In this document: in pieces, positions 26,085 through 36,585 of the stretch | Layout of the letters: each line of letters opens with the position of its first letter | Numbering within the stretch: the first letter of the stretch is position 1 | Assembly (NCBI RefSeq): GCF_001636295.1 | Contig: NZ_CP014209.1 | Location: 3,348,001 to 3,412,000, forward strand | Direction of reading: 5' to 3' | Source: Isoptericola dokdonensis DS-3 | GTDB taxonomy: Bacteria; Actinomycetota; Actinomycetes; Actinomycetales; Cellulomonadaceae | DNA: 64,000 nucleotides | Translations under genes and position numbers: made by a program | Notes under the pieces: model-generated | Databases searched by the model: none | Told to the model about the DNA's origin: nothing | What the model saw: only the letters and a program-made list of their open reading frames with translations

Positions 26085-26834
26085 TCAGAGGTCGAGCGGG
26101 TCCAGCCGCGGCGCGGGCAGCGGCAACGGCTCCTCGAGCGTCTCGACGTCCGCCGCCTCCGGCGCGAGCAGCCGCGTCACCGCCGCGTCGAGGTTCGCCC
26201 GGATCGCCGCCTCCAGGCCGTCGGCGTCCCGCGCCTCCAGGCGCTCCACGATGCCCGCGTGGGACTCGGCCGAGTCCCGGCGGACCGCGTACTCCTCGGC
26301 CACGGTGAAGCTCGCGATGCGGACCTCGACGATGAGGGTCGTCATCCAGCGCAGCAGCCACGGGTTGGCGCTCGCCGCCACCAGCGCCCAGTGCACGTTG
26401 AGGTCGGCGTCACCGATCCGCAGGGCGTCGCGGGTGGTGTCGGCGGCGACGAGGGCGTCGTGGGCGGCGCGGACCTCGGCGACCTGGGCGTCGGTGGCGT
26501 GGGCGACGGCGAGCCGCCCCGCGGTCACCTCGACCGTCGTGCGGGCGGCGTACAGCGGGCGCACGCGGTCGGCGCCGATCGTGCGGACCGACAGCCCGCG
26601 GCCCGGGGTGGCGACGACGAGCCCCTCGGCCACCAGGCGCTGGGCCGCCTCGCGGAAGGGCCCGCGGCTGACGCCCAGCTGGCCTGCCATCTCGACCTCG
26701 CGGATCGGGCTGCCGACGCGCAGCGCCCCCGAGAAGATCGCGTTGCGCAGCTCGCGGGTGATGAGGTCGACGGTCGACGGGCGGGTCACCGGCGACAGTG
26801 CCGGTGCGCCGCCGAGCGGGGGCGTCGTGGGCAT
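26085..26834 (-). CDS. GntR-family (FadR/FCD) transcriptional regulator
   Basis: A 249-residue regulator. The winged helix is at ~18-85 (LITRELRNAIFSGALRVGSPIREVEMAGQLGVSRGPFREAAQRL) and the all-helical FCD effector domain at ~95-220 with candidate metal ligands in DADLNVHWAL and ESHAGIVERL. It is divergent from the ehu-type amino-acid ABC operon, and a perfect 14-bp palindrome (26951-26964) lies between, so it probably represses that operon and itself. GGAAGGAG precedes the ATG. Its ligand may be the transported compound (inference). Confidence 0.9.
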   Translation of the reverse strand: MPTTPPLGGAPALSPVTRPSTVDLITRELRNAIFSGALRVGSPIREVEMAGQLGVSRGPFREAAQRLVAEGLVVATPGRGLSVRTIGADRVRPLYAARTTVEVTAGRLAVAHATDAQVAEVRAAHDALVAADTTRDALRIGDADLNVHWALVAASANPWLLRWMTTLIVEVRIASFTVAEEYAVRRDSAESHAGIVERLEARDADGLEAAIRANLDAAVTRLLAPEAADVETLEEPLPLPAPRLDPLDL

Positions 26835-26950
26835 GGAGCTCCTTCCAGGTCACGACCTGACAACGATCGTGGGGTGCGGCGGTGGCGCGCGGACCGACCC
26901 GCACCCCTGCATTCTCGCGTGTCAGGCGGGTGTCTCACGCCGTCCGAGAC

Positions 26951-26964
26951 GATTGTAGACAATC
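26951..26964. promoter_or_regulatory. Candidate FadR-type GntR operator
   Basis: GATTGTAGACAATC is a perfect palindrome with a 2-nt centre and fits the TTGTNNACAA pattern of FadR-type regulators. It sits in the 238-nt gap between the divergent GntR gene and the ehu operon. A related half site GGATTGTCGG follows at 26981-26990. Confidence 0.65.
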
Positions 26965-27072
26965 AAACATGCGGACACACGGATTGTCGGATCGTCAGAA
27001 TCTCGTTACCGTGGCGGACCGTCCGCACACCCAGCCCGCCGGACGCCCGGCGGGCCACGGAAGGAGACCCCC

Positions 27073-28008
27073 GTGCCGTCCACCCGGACCACGAACCGCC
27101 GCCGCGTGCTCACCGCGACCGGCTCCGTCCTCGCCCTCGCCGCGCTCACCGCCTGCACGTCCGTCGACGAGAACGGCGCCCCCGAGGGTGGCGAGTCCAC
27201 GCTCGCCCAGCTCCAGGACGCCGGCGAGATCAACGTCGGCTTCTTCGGCGAGGTCCCCTACTCCTACGAGGAGGGTGGCGAGCTCACCGGCGCGACCATC
27301 GAGCTCGGCCGCGCCATCTACGGCGAGCTCGGCATCGACACCGTCTCCGGCACCCAGGTCGAGTGGAACGCACTCATCCCCGGCGTCCAGGCCGACCGGT
27401 TCGACGCCGTCAGCGCCGGGATGTCGATCCTCCCGGAGCGCTGCGAGCAGGCCGCGTTCGCCGAGCCCACGATCATGTACACCACGGCGTTCCTCGTCCC
27501 CGAGGGCAACCCGCAGGGCCTCACCGACTGGCAGTCGGTCGAGGGTGGCGACGTCACGCTCGCCGTCACCCAGGGCGCCATCGAGGCCGGCTACGCCGAG
27601 GAGACCGACGTCGACGCCATGGAGGTCCCCGACCGCCAGGCGGGCCTCGACGCCGTCGTCTCCGGCCGCGCCGACGCCTACGCCCTCACCGGCATCTCCC
27701 TGCGCTCCCTCGCCGAGGGTACCGACGCCCCGGTCGAGGCCACCGACGCCTTCATCGCCACCATCAACGGCGAGCCGCAGATCGGTGCCGGCGCCGAGGT
27801 GTTCCGTTCGGGCGACACCGAGCTCCTCGAGGCCTACAACGAGCAGCTCGCCCCGATCGTCGCCGACGAGGCCGCCTGGCTCGAGATCATGGAGCCCTTC
27901 GGCTTCAGCGCGGCCGAGATGCCGCCGGAGGGCCTGACCTCCGAGGCGCTCTGCGACCCCGACCAGGACCTCTCGGACCTCGCCGACGAGCTGGGGATGG
28001 ACTACTGA
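27073..28008 (+). CDS. ehuB: Ectoine/hydroxyectoine-type ABC transporter substrate-binding lipoprotein
   Basis: A 311-residue lipoprotein with signal RRRVLTATGSVLALAALTAC and lipidated Cys28. The mature part is an SBP_bac_3 domain: EINVGFFGEVPYSYEEGGELTGATIELGRAIYGELG, NALIPGVQADRFDAVSAGMSILPERCEQAAF, which closely follows the EhuB pattern (LIPGL-x-AGRFD, AAGM, P-x-RC). It captures the osmolyte or nutrient outside the membrane. GTG start after GGAAGGAG. Followed 5 nt later by ehuC. An amino-acid specificity other than ectoine cannot be ruled out. Confidence 0.8.
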   Translation: MPSTRTTNRRRVLTATGSVLALAALTACTSVDENGAPEGGESTLAQLQDAGEINVGFFGEVPYSYEEGGELTGATIELGRAIYGELGIDTVSGTQVEWNALIPGVQADRFDAVSAGMSILPERCEQAAFAEPTIMYTTAFLVPEGNPQGLTDWQSVEGGDVTLAVTQGAIEAGYAEETDVDAMEVPDRQAGLDAVVSGRADAYALTGISLRSLAEGTDAPVEATDAFIATINGEPQIGAGAEVFRSGDTELLEAYNEQLAPIVADEAAWLEIMEPFGFSAAEMPPEGLTSEALCDPDQDLSDLADELGMDY

Positions 28009-28012
28009 CGGC

Positions 28013-28780
28013 ATGTCCGACGACATCCAGGAGCTGATCGAGAGGCTGCCCGATCTCGGCAGCAGCATTCTCGTCACACTGCAGATGACGGTCGGCGGGG
28101 CGCTCCTCGCGATGCTCGTCGCCGTCGTCCTCGGATTCGGCTCCCGCACCCGGTCGCTCTGGGTGCGCGGGCCGTCCCGCATCGTCGTGGAGTTCTTCCG
28201 CGGCACCTCGCTGGTGGTCCAGATCTTCTGGATCTTCTACGTGCTGCCGGTCTTCGGCTTCAAGATGGAGGCGCTCGCCGTCGCCGTCGTCGCGCTCGGC
28301 CTCAACTACGGCGCCTACGCGTCGGAGGTCGTGCGAGGGTCGATCGCGTCCGTGCCGCAGGGGCAGTGGGAGGCCTGCACCGCGCTGAACATGGGCTGGT
28401 TCCACAAGATCCGGCGCGTGATCTTCCCGCAGGCCTGGGCGCTGATGATCCCGCTGCTGGCCAACCTGCTCATCCAGCTCGTCAAGGGGTCTGCGCTGGC
28501 GTACTACATCACTCTCCACGACGTGAACTTCTGGACGGTCGAGCTGCGCAAGGCCACGAGCGACACGCTCTTCAGTTACGGCGCGGGCCTCGTCGTCTAC
28601 TTCGTCATCGCGTACCTGCTGACCTGGGGCATGAACCTGCTCGAGGAGCGGGCGAAGCGCCGCCTCGGTCGGGGCACCCGCCCGTCGTTGCGTGAGACGT
28701 TCGGGCTCCGGCCCGCGTCGAGCCCGCGGCTGGCCAACCTCCCGACGGCACCGAACGGCGGGGGAGGGGGTGCGGCATGA
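28013..28780 (+). CDS. ehuC: Ectoine-type ABC transporter permease
   Basis: A 255-residue polar-amino-acid-type permease with five membrane segments. It has the EAA-loop region ALNMGWFHKIRRVIFPQAWALMIPLLANLL and the family segment VEFFRGTSLVVQIFWIFYVLP. Its C-terminal ~35 residues are a Pro/Gly-rich cytoplasmic tail. Pairs with EhuD as a heterodimeric channel. ATG 4 nt after the ehuB stop; its end overlaps ehuD (ATGA). Confidence 0.8.
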   Translation: MSDDIQELIERLPDLGSSILVTLQMTVGGALLAMLVAVVLGFGSRTRSLWVRGPSRIVVEFFRGTSLVVQIFWIFYVLPVFGFKMEALAVAVVALGLNYGAYASEVVRGSIASVPQGQWEACTALNMGWFHKIRRVIFPQAWALMIPLLANLLIQLVKGSALAYYITLHDVNFWTVELRKATSDTLFSYGAGLVVYFVIAYLLTWGMNLLEERAKRRLGRGTRPSLRETFGLRPASSPRLANLPTAPNGGGGGAA

Positions 28781-29424
28781 ACGACTCCATCTGGGACTGG
28801 GAACGCGCCTGGGAGGTGCTGCCCGACCTGCTCGACGGACTGGTCATCACCATCCTGGCCACCGTCGTCGGCATGGTGATCGCCTCGATCCTGGGTCTGT
28901 TCATCGCCCTGGCGATGCGCACGTCGACCCGGTGGATCCGAGGCCCTCTGCGACTCGTCGTCGACTTCATCCGGATGACGCCGCTGCTCGTCCAGCTCGT
29001 GTTCGTCTACCTGCTGTCGCCGCCGGAGGTCCCCGCGCTCGTCATCGGGTGCGGCGTGCTCGGGGTGCACTACGCGACCTACATGTCCGAGGTCTACCGG
29101 GCCGGCATCGAAGCGGTGCCCCCGGGGCAGTGGGAGGCGGCCACCGCGCTGAACATGGCGCGCGGCCGCACCTGGCGGGCCGTGATCCTGCCGCAGGCGG
29201 TCCGCAACACGCTGCCCGGCCTGGGCAACTACGCCATCTCCATGTTCAAGGAGACACCGTTCCTCTTCGCCATCGGCATCGTCGAGATGTACACGCAGGC
29301 GCAGAGCTTCGGGGCCAACACGTTCTCGTACATCGAGCCGCTGACGATGGTGGGGCTGCTCTTCCTCATCATCAGCTACCCGACGTCGCTGCTCGTGCGC
29401 AGGATGGAGATCCGTCTTGCCTGA
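28777..29424 (+). CDS. ehuD: Ectoine-type ABC transporter permease
   Basis: A 215-residue permease matching EhuD in length and in its MARGRTWRAVILPQAVRNTLPGLGNYAISMFKETPFLFAIGIVEM segment, with the EAA loop of the amino-acid permease family. It overlaps ehuC by 4 nt. Forms the membrane channel with EhuC, energised by EhuA. The stop lies 28 nt before the chosen ehuA start. Confidence 0.8.
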   Translation: MNDSIWDWERAWEVLPDLLDGLVITILATVVGMVIASILGLFIALAMRTSTRWIRGPLRLVVDFIRMTPLLVQLVFVYLLSPPEVPALVIGCGVLGVHYATYMSEVYRAGIEAVPPGQWEAATALNMARGRTWRAVILPQAVRNTLPGLGNYAISMFKETPFLFAIGIVEMYTQAQSFGANTFSYIEPLTMVGLLFLIISYPTSLLVRRMEIRLA

Positions 29425-29452
29425 ACCGACCATCTCCCCAGGGAGCCAGACC

Positions 29453-30238
<786 letters not shown>

Positions 30239-30284
30239 GCTCCCGGGCCGGGCCGGGCACGTCGCGGTCCGGACGGTGTCCCGT

Positions 30285-30324
30285 ACGACGAAGGGCGGCC
30301 CCCACGGGGGCCGCCCTTCGTCGT
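30285..30324. terminator. Bidirectional terminator after ehuA
   Basis: Perfect 19-bp arms (30285-30303 / 30306-30324; ACGACGAAGGGCGGCCCCC) with an AC loop between the convergent ehuA (stop 30238) and aminotransferase (stop 30340) genes. Confidence 0.85.
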
Positions 30325-30339
30325 GCCCGGCGCCCGGTG

Positions 30340-31632
30340 TCAGCGGGACGCGGACTGCGCGAGCTCGGCCGCGGCGAGCAGGATGCAGGTCGCGACGCCG
30401 TCCATCGCGGCCTCGACCTCCGCCAGCGGCGGCATCGACGGCGCGAGGCGGATGTTCCGGTCCGCCGGGTCCTGGCCGTAGGGGAACGTCGCACCCGCCG
30501 GGGTCAGCGCGATGCCGGCCTCCTTCGCGAGCTGGACGACGCGCGCCGCCGTGCCCGGCACGACGTCGACCGACACGAAGTAGCCGCCCTGCGGGTCCGT
30601 CCAGGTGGCCACGCCCGCGTCGCCGAGACGCTCGGCGAGGATCCGCGTCACGGCGGAGAACTTCGGCGCGAGGATCTGCCGGTGGGCGTCCATGTGGGCG
30701 CGCACGCCCGCCGCGTCGCCGAAGAACAGCGCGTGGCGGAGCTGGTTGACCTTGTCCGGGCCGATCGACCGGAACGACAGGTGCTCCTTGAACCAGGCGA
30801 TGTTGGCCGGCGACGACGCGAGGAACGAGACGCCCGCCCCCGCGAACGTGATCTTCGACGTGGAGGCGAACATGACGACGCGGTCCGGGTTCCCGGCCTG
30901 GGCGGCGAGCTCGATCGCGTTCGCCGTCTTCGTCGCGTGCTCGGTCAGGTGGTGCACCGCGTACGCGTTGTCCCAGAGGATGCGGAAGTCCGGTGCGGCC
31001 GCCGGCATCGACGCCAGCCGGCGCGCGACCGCCTCGGACACGACCGCGCCGTCCGGGTTCGCGTACGTCGGCACGACCCACAGGCCCTTGACGGACGGGT
31101 CGTGGGCGACCAGTGCCGCCACCGCCTCGGCGTCCGGGCCGTCCGGCGTCATGGGGACGGTCACCATCCGGATGCCCAGCTCCTCGCAGATCGCGAAGTG
31201 CCGGTCGTAGCCCGGCACCGGGCAGACGAACGTGATCGGCCCCTGCTGGGACCAGGGGCCCTCCCCGCCGGGGACGCCGAACAGCAGCGCCTGCACGAGG
31301 GTGTCCCACATGAGACGCAGCGACGCGTTGTCCTGCGCGAGGAGCTGGGCCGTCGGCACGCCGAGGAGCTCGGCGAAGATCTCGCGCAGCTCCGGCAGGC
31401 CGTCCAGCCCGCCGTAGTTGCGCACGTCCGTGCCGCCGGCGGTGTGCACGCCCTCGCCGGGCAGCGCCAGCAGCGGCTCCGACAGGTCGAGCTGTTCGGC
31501 GGACGGCTTGCCCCGCGTCAGGTCCAGACGCAGGTCACGGGCCTGGAGGGCGGTGTAGAGCTCGCGCAGCTCGGGCAGGCGGGCGGCGAGCGCGGGGTCG
31601 ACGGCGGCATCGGTCGCAGGTGAGGTGCTCAC
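30340..31632 (-). CDS. Aspartate aminotransferase, subgroup Ic (MocR-like fold type I)
   Basis: A 430-residue PLP enzyme of the Aminotran_MocR family (AspAT Ic), lacking the DNA-binding domain of MocR itself. It has DLTRGKPSAEQLDLS, VRNYGGLDGLPELREIFAELLG, WVVPTYANPDGAVVS, DNAYAVHHL and the lysine motif MFASTSKITFAGAGVSF. It interconverts aspartate and oxaloacetate with 2-oxoglutarate. The GTG at 31632 begins VSTSPATDAA and was chosen because upstream in-frame residues are Arg-rich and unlike the family. Stand-alone gene. Confidence 0.88.
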   Translation of the reverse strand: MSTSPATDAAVDPALAARLPELRELYTALQARDLRLDLTRGKPSAEQLDLSEPLLALPGEGVHTAGGTDVRNYGGLDGLPELREIFAELLGVPTAQLLAQDNASLRLMWDTLVQALLFGVPGGEGPWSQQGPITFVCPVPGYDRHFAICEELGIRMVTVPMTPDGPDAEAVAALVAHDPSVKGLWVVPTYANPDGAVVSEAVARRLASMPAAAPDFRILWDNAYAVHHLTEHATKTANAIELAAQAGNPDRVVMFASTSKITFAGAGVSFLASSPANIAWFKEHLSFRSIGPDKVNQLRHALFFGDAAGVRAHMDAHRQILAPKFSAVTRILAERLGDAGVATWTDPQGGYFVSVDVVPGTAARVVQLAKEAGIALTPAGATFPYGQDPADRNIRLAPSMPPLAEVEAAMDGVATCILLAAAELAQSASR

Positions 31633-31713
31633 GACCCCGAGACTACGCGCCCCGCCGTGCCGCCGTCGTCGTCGACCACGCACAGGGACACGCGCCCGCG
31701 ACGTGCCGGAACC

Positions 31714-32493
31714 TCAACCCTCGATCGTGTCCGCGCGGTGCTCCACCAGCCAGGGGAAGTGCTCCGGCGGCGGCCCGAACGCCGTCCGTGACTGCCCGAC
31801 CACCCCGTGGCCCAGCGCGCGCCCGCCCGCGAACCCGACGACCGCGCCCACCCCGAACGGGATCATGCGCCCGAGGGCCAGGGTGCCGTACTTCGCCGCG
31901 TACTTGCGCAGGAACTTGTGCGCCAGGACCTTGTTCACCCGCCGGATGCTCGACTGCGGCATGGACGTCAGCAGCACCTTGCCCCACGCGACCTGCGACC
32001 CGGCCGCCGCGCGCTCGACGTCCCGCGCGCCGGAGTCGCCGAGCACGGACGCGAGCAGCAGCGCCCGCCGCCGTCCGACGTCGTCGATCTCGATGCCGTG
32101 GACGTCCGCGACGGCGAGGGAGAACGCCGCCGACGACGCGAAGAACGTCGCGACGTCGCTCGTGGTGAGGACCGCGGCGGCCGTCGTGCCGACCGCGGGA
32201 GCGGCGGCCGCCGCCCCGACGGCACCACCCGTCGTCGACACGAGCGTCAGGTACTCCTTCTCCAGGATCTGGATGATCCGTGCCGGGCCGGCCTCCGGGT
32301 TGCGGCGGCGCAGGGAGTCGACGTGCTTGTGGATCGCCGCCGACGGGATCGTCACGGACTTGTCGAGCAGCGCGTCCAGCAGCGGCGTCGGCCGGTACCG
32401 GGTCCAGGACTCGACCTCCTGGCCCGACGCCTCGGCGGCGTCCGGGCCCTGCTCGGGGGCGCCCGTGCCCCGGGCGTCGCGGGATTGCCTCAT
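31714..32493 (-). CDS. EcsC-like protein of unknown function
   Basis: A 259-residue protein. The middle (residues ~85-170) is small-residue-rich and hydrophobic (VSTTGGAVGAAAAAPAVGTTAAAVLTTSDVATFFASSAAFSLAVADVHGI) and is followed by RRALLLASVLGDSGARD. This layout recalls the EcsC family, membrane-associated proteins of unclear role, but the match is by pattern only. A second glycine-rich amphipathic stretch, RMIPFGVGAVVGFAGGRALGH, lies near the C-terminus. Monocistronic or read with the upstream DUF1801 gene (11-nt gap). Confidence 0.65.
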   Translation of the reverse strand: MRQSRDARGTGAPEQGPDAAEASGQEVESWTRYRPTPLLDALLDKSVTIPSAAIHKHVDSLRRRNPEAGPARIIQILEKEYLTLVSTTGGAVGAAAAAPAVGTTAAAVLTTSDVATFFASSAAFSLAVADVHGIEIDDVGRRRALLLASVLGDSGARDVERAAAGSQVAWGKVLLTSMPQSSIRRVNKVLAHKFLRKYAAKYGTLALGRMIPFGVGAVVGFAGGRALGHGVVGQSRTAFGPPPEHFPWLVEHRADTIEG

Positions 32494-32503
32494 GCCCGCG
32501 ACA

Positions 32504-32869
32504 CTACCCGCCGGCGCCGACGGCCTCCTCGCGTGACGCCTGCGCCAGCCGTCCGACCAGGTCGTCCGGGATCGGTCGGCGCGGCGTGAAGGTGATGCCG
32601 GTCTTCGTCGACCGGAGGCCGGCGGCCGCGATCTCCTCGGCGTGCCCGGCGACGGCGCCCGGGAGCACGTACAGCCCGCACTGCTTGCTGAACGCCGCAT
32701 AGCTCGCGACGACCGTGCCGTCGATGCTGAACCCCGGCATGTCGTACGCCACGATCTCGTCCGCCTCCGGCAGGGCGCGCGACAGCAGGGTGCGCAGCCG
32801 CTCCAGCGAGGGCCGGAAGGCCTCGGGCGCCGCGGCGACGTAGGCGTCGTGGTCGGTCGGCCTCGTCAT
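32504..32869 (-). CDS. DUF1801 (YdhG/frataxin-like) protein
   Basis: A 121-residue soluble protein. RPSLERLRTLLSRALPEADEIVAYDMPGFSIDGTVVASYAAFSKQCGLYVLP carries the DUF1801 pattern (ALPEA-x-E-x-x-x-Y-x-MP-x-F and a Lys-containing strand). The family includes YdhG and Fra, proposed to deliver iron in some Gram-positive bacteria; a role here is inferred only. Seven nt downstream of the SRPBCC gene on the same strand, so likely co-transcribed. Confidence 0.85.
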   Translation of the reverse strand: MTRPTDHDAYVAAAPEAFRPSLERLRTLLSRALPEADEIVAYDMPGFSIDGTVVASYAAFSKQCGLYVLPGAVAGHAEEIAAAGLRSTKTGITFTPRRPIPDDLVGRLAQASREEAVGAGG

Positions 32870-32876
32870 GGGGTGA

Positions 32877-33368
32877 TCACGCTCCGGCGCCGTCGGACAG
32901 GTCGCGGGCGAGGCGGCGCAGCGAGACGTGCAGCAGCAGCCGCAGGACGACGCCGACCGCCAGGGCGTTGAGGCGCCGCGGCCACGGACCCGCCAGGTAC
33001 GCCTCCTCCCACCACACGACCCGGCAACGGCCCGCGTCCACCGGGACGACGTCGAACCCGGCGTCGCCCCGCAGGAAGGGGCCGTCCTTGCGCACCCGCG
33101 TGCGGCCCACGCCGTCCGGGCCTGCCGGCGGCTCCACGGCCGTCACCGTCATCCGGTCCGGGAAGCCGCGGCCGGTACGGCGGGCGAACGGACCCGTCAC
33201 CATCGTGAACGGCTCCCCGACGCGGGGCGCCGCGGCGTGCTCGCTCGCGATCACCGTCATCGGGATCCACCGCGGGTGCGTGCGCGGGTCCGCCACGCAC
33301 GCGAACGCCGTCGCCGCGTCCGTCGCCACGAGCCGGGACGCCTCCACGCGGTACGGGGCCGCCGTCAT
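32877..33368 (-). CDS. SRPBCC (polyketide cyclase/START-like) protein
   Basis: A 163-residue helix-grip protein: VEASRLVATDAATAFACVADPRTHPRWIPMTVIAS begins the SRPBCC domain (residues 5-140), with VEPPAGPDGVGRTRVRKDGPF and a C-terminal amphipathic helix RLNALAVGVVLRLLLHVSLRRLARDL. Such proteins bind hydrophobic ligands; no specific role can be given. Its ATG overlaps the OsmC stop (ATGA at 33365-33368). Confidence 0.82.
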   Translation of the reverse strand: MTAAPYRVEASRLVATDAATAFACVADPRTHPRWIPMTVIASEHAAAPRVGEPFTMVTGPFARRTGRGFPDRMTVTAVEPPAGPDGVGRTRVRKDGPFLRGDAGFDVVPVDAGRCRVVWWEEAYLAGPWPRRLNALAVGVVLRLLLHVSLRRLARDLSDGAGA

Positions 33369-33874
33369 CGGACCGCTCGGTCCTCGGACCCGGCGCCGGA
33401 CGCGTCGTCGGCCGGCTGCTCGAACGTCGCCGGCGGCACCAGCGCGCCCGCCTTGAGCGTGCGCCCCACCGTGCACGCCCGGTCGATCGACCGCTGCGCC
33501 AGCAGCAGCGTCTTGTTGCGGGACTGCTCGTCGAGGCTCGACAGGTCGATCTCGAACTTCTCCGTCAGGACCGGGTAGAGGTCCTGCTCCATGTCCTTCG
33601 GGTCCTCCACACGGATCGTGACCCGGTAGTCGTCGCCGAGCACGCGCGAGAACTTCGTGTCGCTCGACATGCCCGCGCACGCCGCGAGCGCGATCTTCAG
33701 CAGCTCGCCGGGCGTGAACACCGCGCCGGAGGACGCCGGCCCGATCTCGACGCTCGCGCCCCGCGCGGTGTACCCGCGGTACGTGCGCGTGCCGGTGCGC
33801 TCCACCCACAGCGGGTCCGTCGGCGTGGGGGTCACGGCAGGGGCGTCGTCGGCGGTCAGCTTCTCGTCGGTCAT
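33365..33874 (-). CDS. OsmC-family protein (thiol peroxidase-like)
   Basis: A 169-residue OsmC/Ohr-fold protein. YRGYTARGASVEIG leads into FTPGELLKIALAACAGMSSDTKFSRV with the first redox-type Cys, and SIDRACTVGRTLKAG carries the second Cys. Both peroxidatic and resolving Cys positions of the family are therefore present. It probably reduces organic hydroperoxides. First gene of a minus-strand run OsmC-SRPBCC-DUF1801 linked by overlap or short gaps. Confidence 0.9.
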   Translation of the reverse strand: MTDEKLTADDAPAVTPTPTDPLWVERTGTRTYRGYTARGASVEIGPASSGAVFTPGELLKIALAACAGMSSDTKFSRVLGDDYRVTIRVEDPKDMEQDLYPVLTEKFEIDLSSLDEQSRNKTLLLAQRSIDRACTVGRTLKAGALVPPATFEQPADDASGAGSEDRAVR

Positions 33875-33970
33875 GCCCCGATCCTCGCACCGACGTCGGA
33901 CCCGGCGCGACGGCGTCCGTCACACCGCCGCCCCCGCGCGAGCATGCGGTGACGGTGCCACGATCGGGGG

Positions 33971-34258
33971 ATGAGCGCACGCGACCGGTCCGACGTCGGG
34001 AGCGGCAAGATCCTGCCCGAGGAGCTGAGCGCCGCCGGACACCCCGCGGACCCCGAGCCCGAGATCCACCCCGAGCGGCACTGGGTGACCGGACCGGACG
34101 TCGCCGCGGCCGAGCGGCGCACCCAGCCCGCCGGGACCGGCGCCGGGGAGCACGCCCCCGTCGAGAGCGGGGCGCACTTTCGCGGGGCACCCGACGACGC
34201 GGTGGCCGAGCCCGTGGAGATGAGGCGTCCGCCGCGGCACGGCGCGGGGGAGCGCTGA
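33971..34258 (+). CDS. Small hydrophilic protein of unknown function
   Basis: A 95-residue, Pro/Glu/Arg-rich acidic-basic protein (SARDRSDVGSGKILPEELSAAG, EIHPERHWVTGPDVAAAE) with no membrane segment or known domain; likely disordered. Support for it being real: it is divergent from osmC, its ATG follows CACGAT by 6 nt (GGGGG in between), and its amino-acid sequence is not a shadow of another gene. Its last codons run into a 20-bp tandem repeat array. Confidence 0.6.
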   Translation: MSARDRSDVGSGKILPEELSAAGHPADPEPEIHPERHWVTGPDVAAAERRTQPAGTGAGEHAPVESGAHFRGAPDDAVAEPVEMRRPPRHGAGER

Positions 34259-34366
34259 CTCGCGCCGGGCTGTGCTGACTGGCGCCGTCGTGCGCTGACT
34301 GGCGCCGGCGTGCGCTGACTCGCGACGGGCTGTGCTGACTCGCGCCATCGTGTGCTGGCTCGACGG
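34252..34366. repeat. Tandem repeat array 1 (20-bp period)
   Basis: Six units at 34252, 34272, 34292, 34312, 34332 and 34352, each beginning G(C/T)GCTGACT followed by (C/G)GCG(C/A)C and a variable 5-nt end; the last unit is degenerate (GTGCTGGCT). It fills the gap between the 95-residue gene and the next minus-strand gene. Related units occur at 45834-45897 and 47359-47400. Confidence 0.9.
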
Positions 34367-34957
34367 TCAGCGGTCCAGGAGGGCGTGGGTGCGCTCGACC
34401 GCGGCGGCACGGTGCGCGCGGGACGTCCAGGCGCGGGCGTCGGCCGAGGTCGGGACGAGCTGGAGGTGCGCGGCGGCGTCGCGCAGGGACAGCGCGTCGA
34501 GGGTCGTGCGGCCGACGCGCACCGTCCCCGTGGCGACGGGCGCGGGCAGGGTCACCCACCAGCGGGGCGCGTCGTCGCCGCGCACCCACAGCTCGACCCG
34601 GTCGGGCAGGAACGCGTAGACGACGTGCTCGCGGTCCGAGGTGTCCGGCGGCAGGCCGCGCGTCCCGGCGCGCAGCGAGCGCGCCTCCGCGGTGAGCGCC
34701 GCCGTCGGGCGCCCCACCACCAGCGGGACCCCGGGCCGCAGGTGCTCCACCCGCCGCACCTGCCCCCGCACCCGCGCCGCCACCACGCCGGACCAGGTGA
34801 GCACGGCCAGCGCCGCGACCACCAGGAGCACGCCGACGAGGGCGAGCACCCCCGGGTCGCCGAGCCGCCTGCCGATCAGCCCCGCGTACAGCAGCACGAT
34901 CAGGACGCTCACGGTGGCGGCGAGGGCGCCGGTCGTCACGAGGGGGCGGGACCGCAT
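34367..34957 (-). CDS. Membrane protein of unknown function with two N-terminal helices
   Basis: A 196-residue protein: helices at ~8-30 ([24 protein letters not shown]) and ~37-60 ([23 protein letters not shown]), then a ~135-residue cytoplasmic beta-rich domain ([37 protein letters not shown]) that resembles PH-like bacterial membrane proteins only in outline. No family is claimed. Divergent from thyA; its stop is at the edge of the tandem repeat array. Confidence 0.7.
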   Translation of the reverse strand: MRSRPLVTTGALAATVSVLIVLLYAGLIGRRLGDPGVLALVGVLLVVAALAVLTWSGVVAARVRGQVRRVEHLRPGVPLVVGRPTAALTAEARSLRAGTRGLPPDTSDREHVVYAFLPDRVELWVRGDDAPRWWVTLPAPVATGTVRVGRTTLDALSLRDAAAHLQLVPTSADARAWTSRAHRAAAVERTHALLDR

Positions 34958-34999
34958 GGCGCCACCGTAGCGTCGGACGCGCCTCGTAGGATCGTCGCC

Positions 35000-36342
<1,343 letters not shown>

Positions 36343-36439
36343 CCTGCGGCGACGCCCTGTCGCGGCGTGGGACGGCCGCCGTCGGCGGGCTGCCCGGGGC
36401 TTCGCCGGGCGCGGATTGTGCCTGGTCGAGGGCCGACTT

Positions 36440-36496
36440 GGCAAGCGTTTGCCCATCGCGCGAATCGTGCTGTACCTTCACCTGAAACCGGTTACC
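36440..36496 (+). promoter_or_regulatory. Control region of the pectin-oligosaccharide ABC operon
   Basis: Two LacI-type palindromes sit in the 243-nt gap after folA: GGCAAGCGTTTGCC (36440-36453) and GAAACCGGTTAC (36484-36495). A possible promoter TTTGCC (36448-36453)-17 nt-TGTACC (36471-36476) would place the first site over the -35 box and the second near +10. This suggests control by two regulators, one being the shared AACCGGTT-binding protein. Confidence 0.65.
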
Positions 36497-36585
36497 GGGC
36501 GCTGGCGCTCGGAACCACGAACGGCTCGAGGACGAGCACGGAAGGGCGCACCGATGGTGGTTGTGACGGACGCAGGAGCCGCGCG

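Noticed and set aside
29417..29452. TTG start for ehuA at 29417
   Set aside because: It lies inside the ehuD coding end with no ribosome site, whereas GGGAG is correctly spaced for the ATG at 29453.
34252..34366. Possible CRISPR array (regularly spaced repeats)
   Set aside because: The units are 20 bp in total with no unique spacers of 30 bp or more, no cas genes are nearby, and copies occur singly elsewhere.
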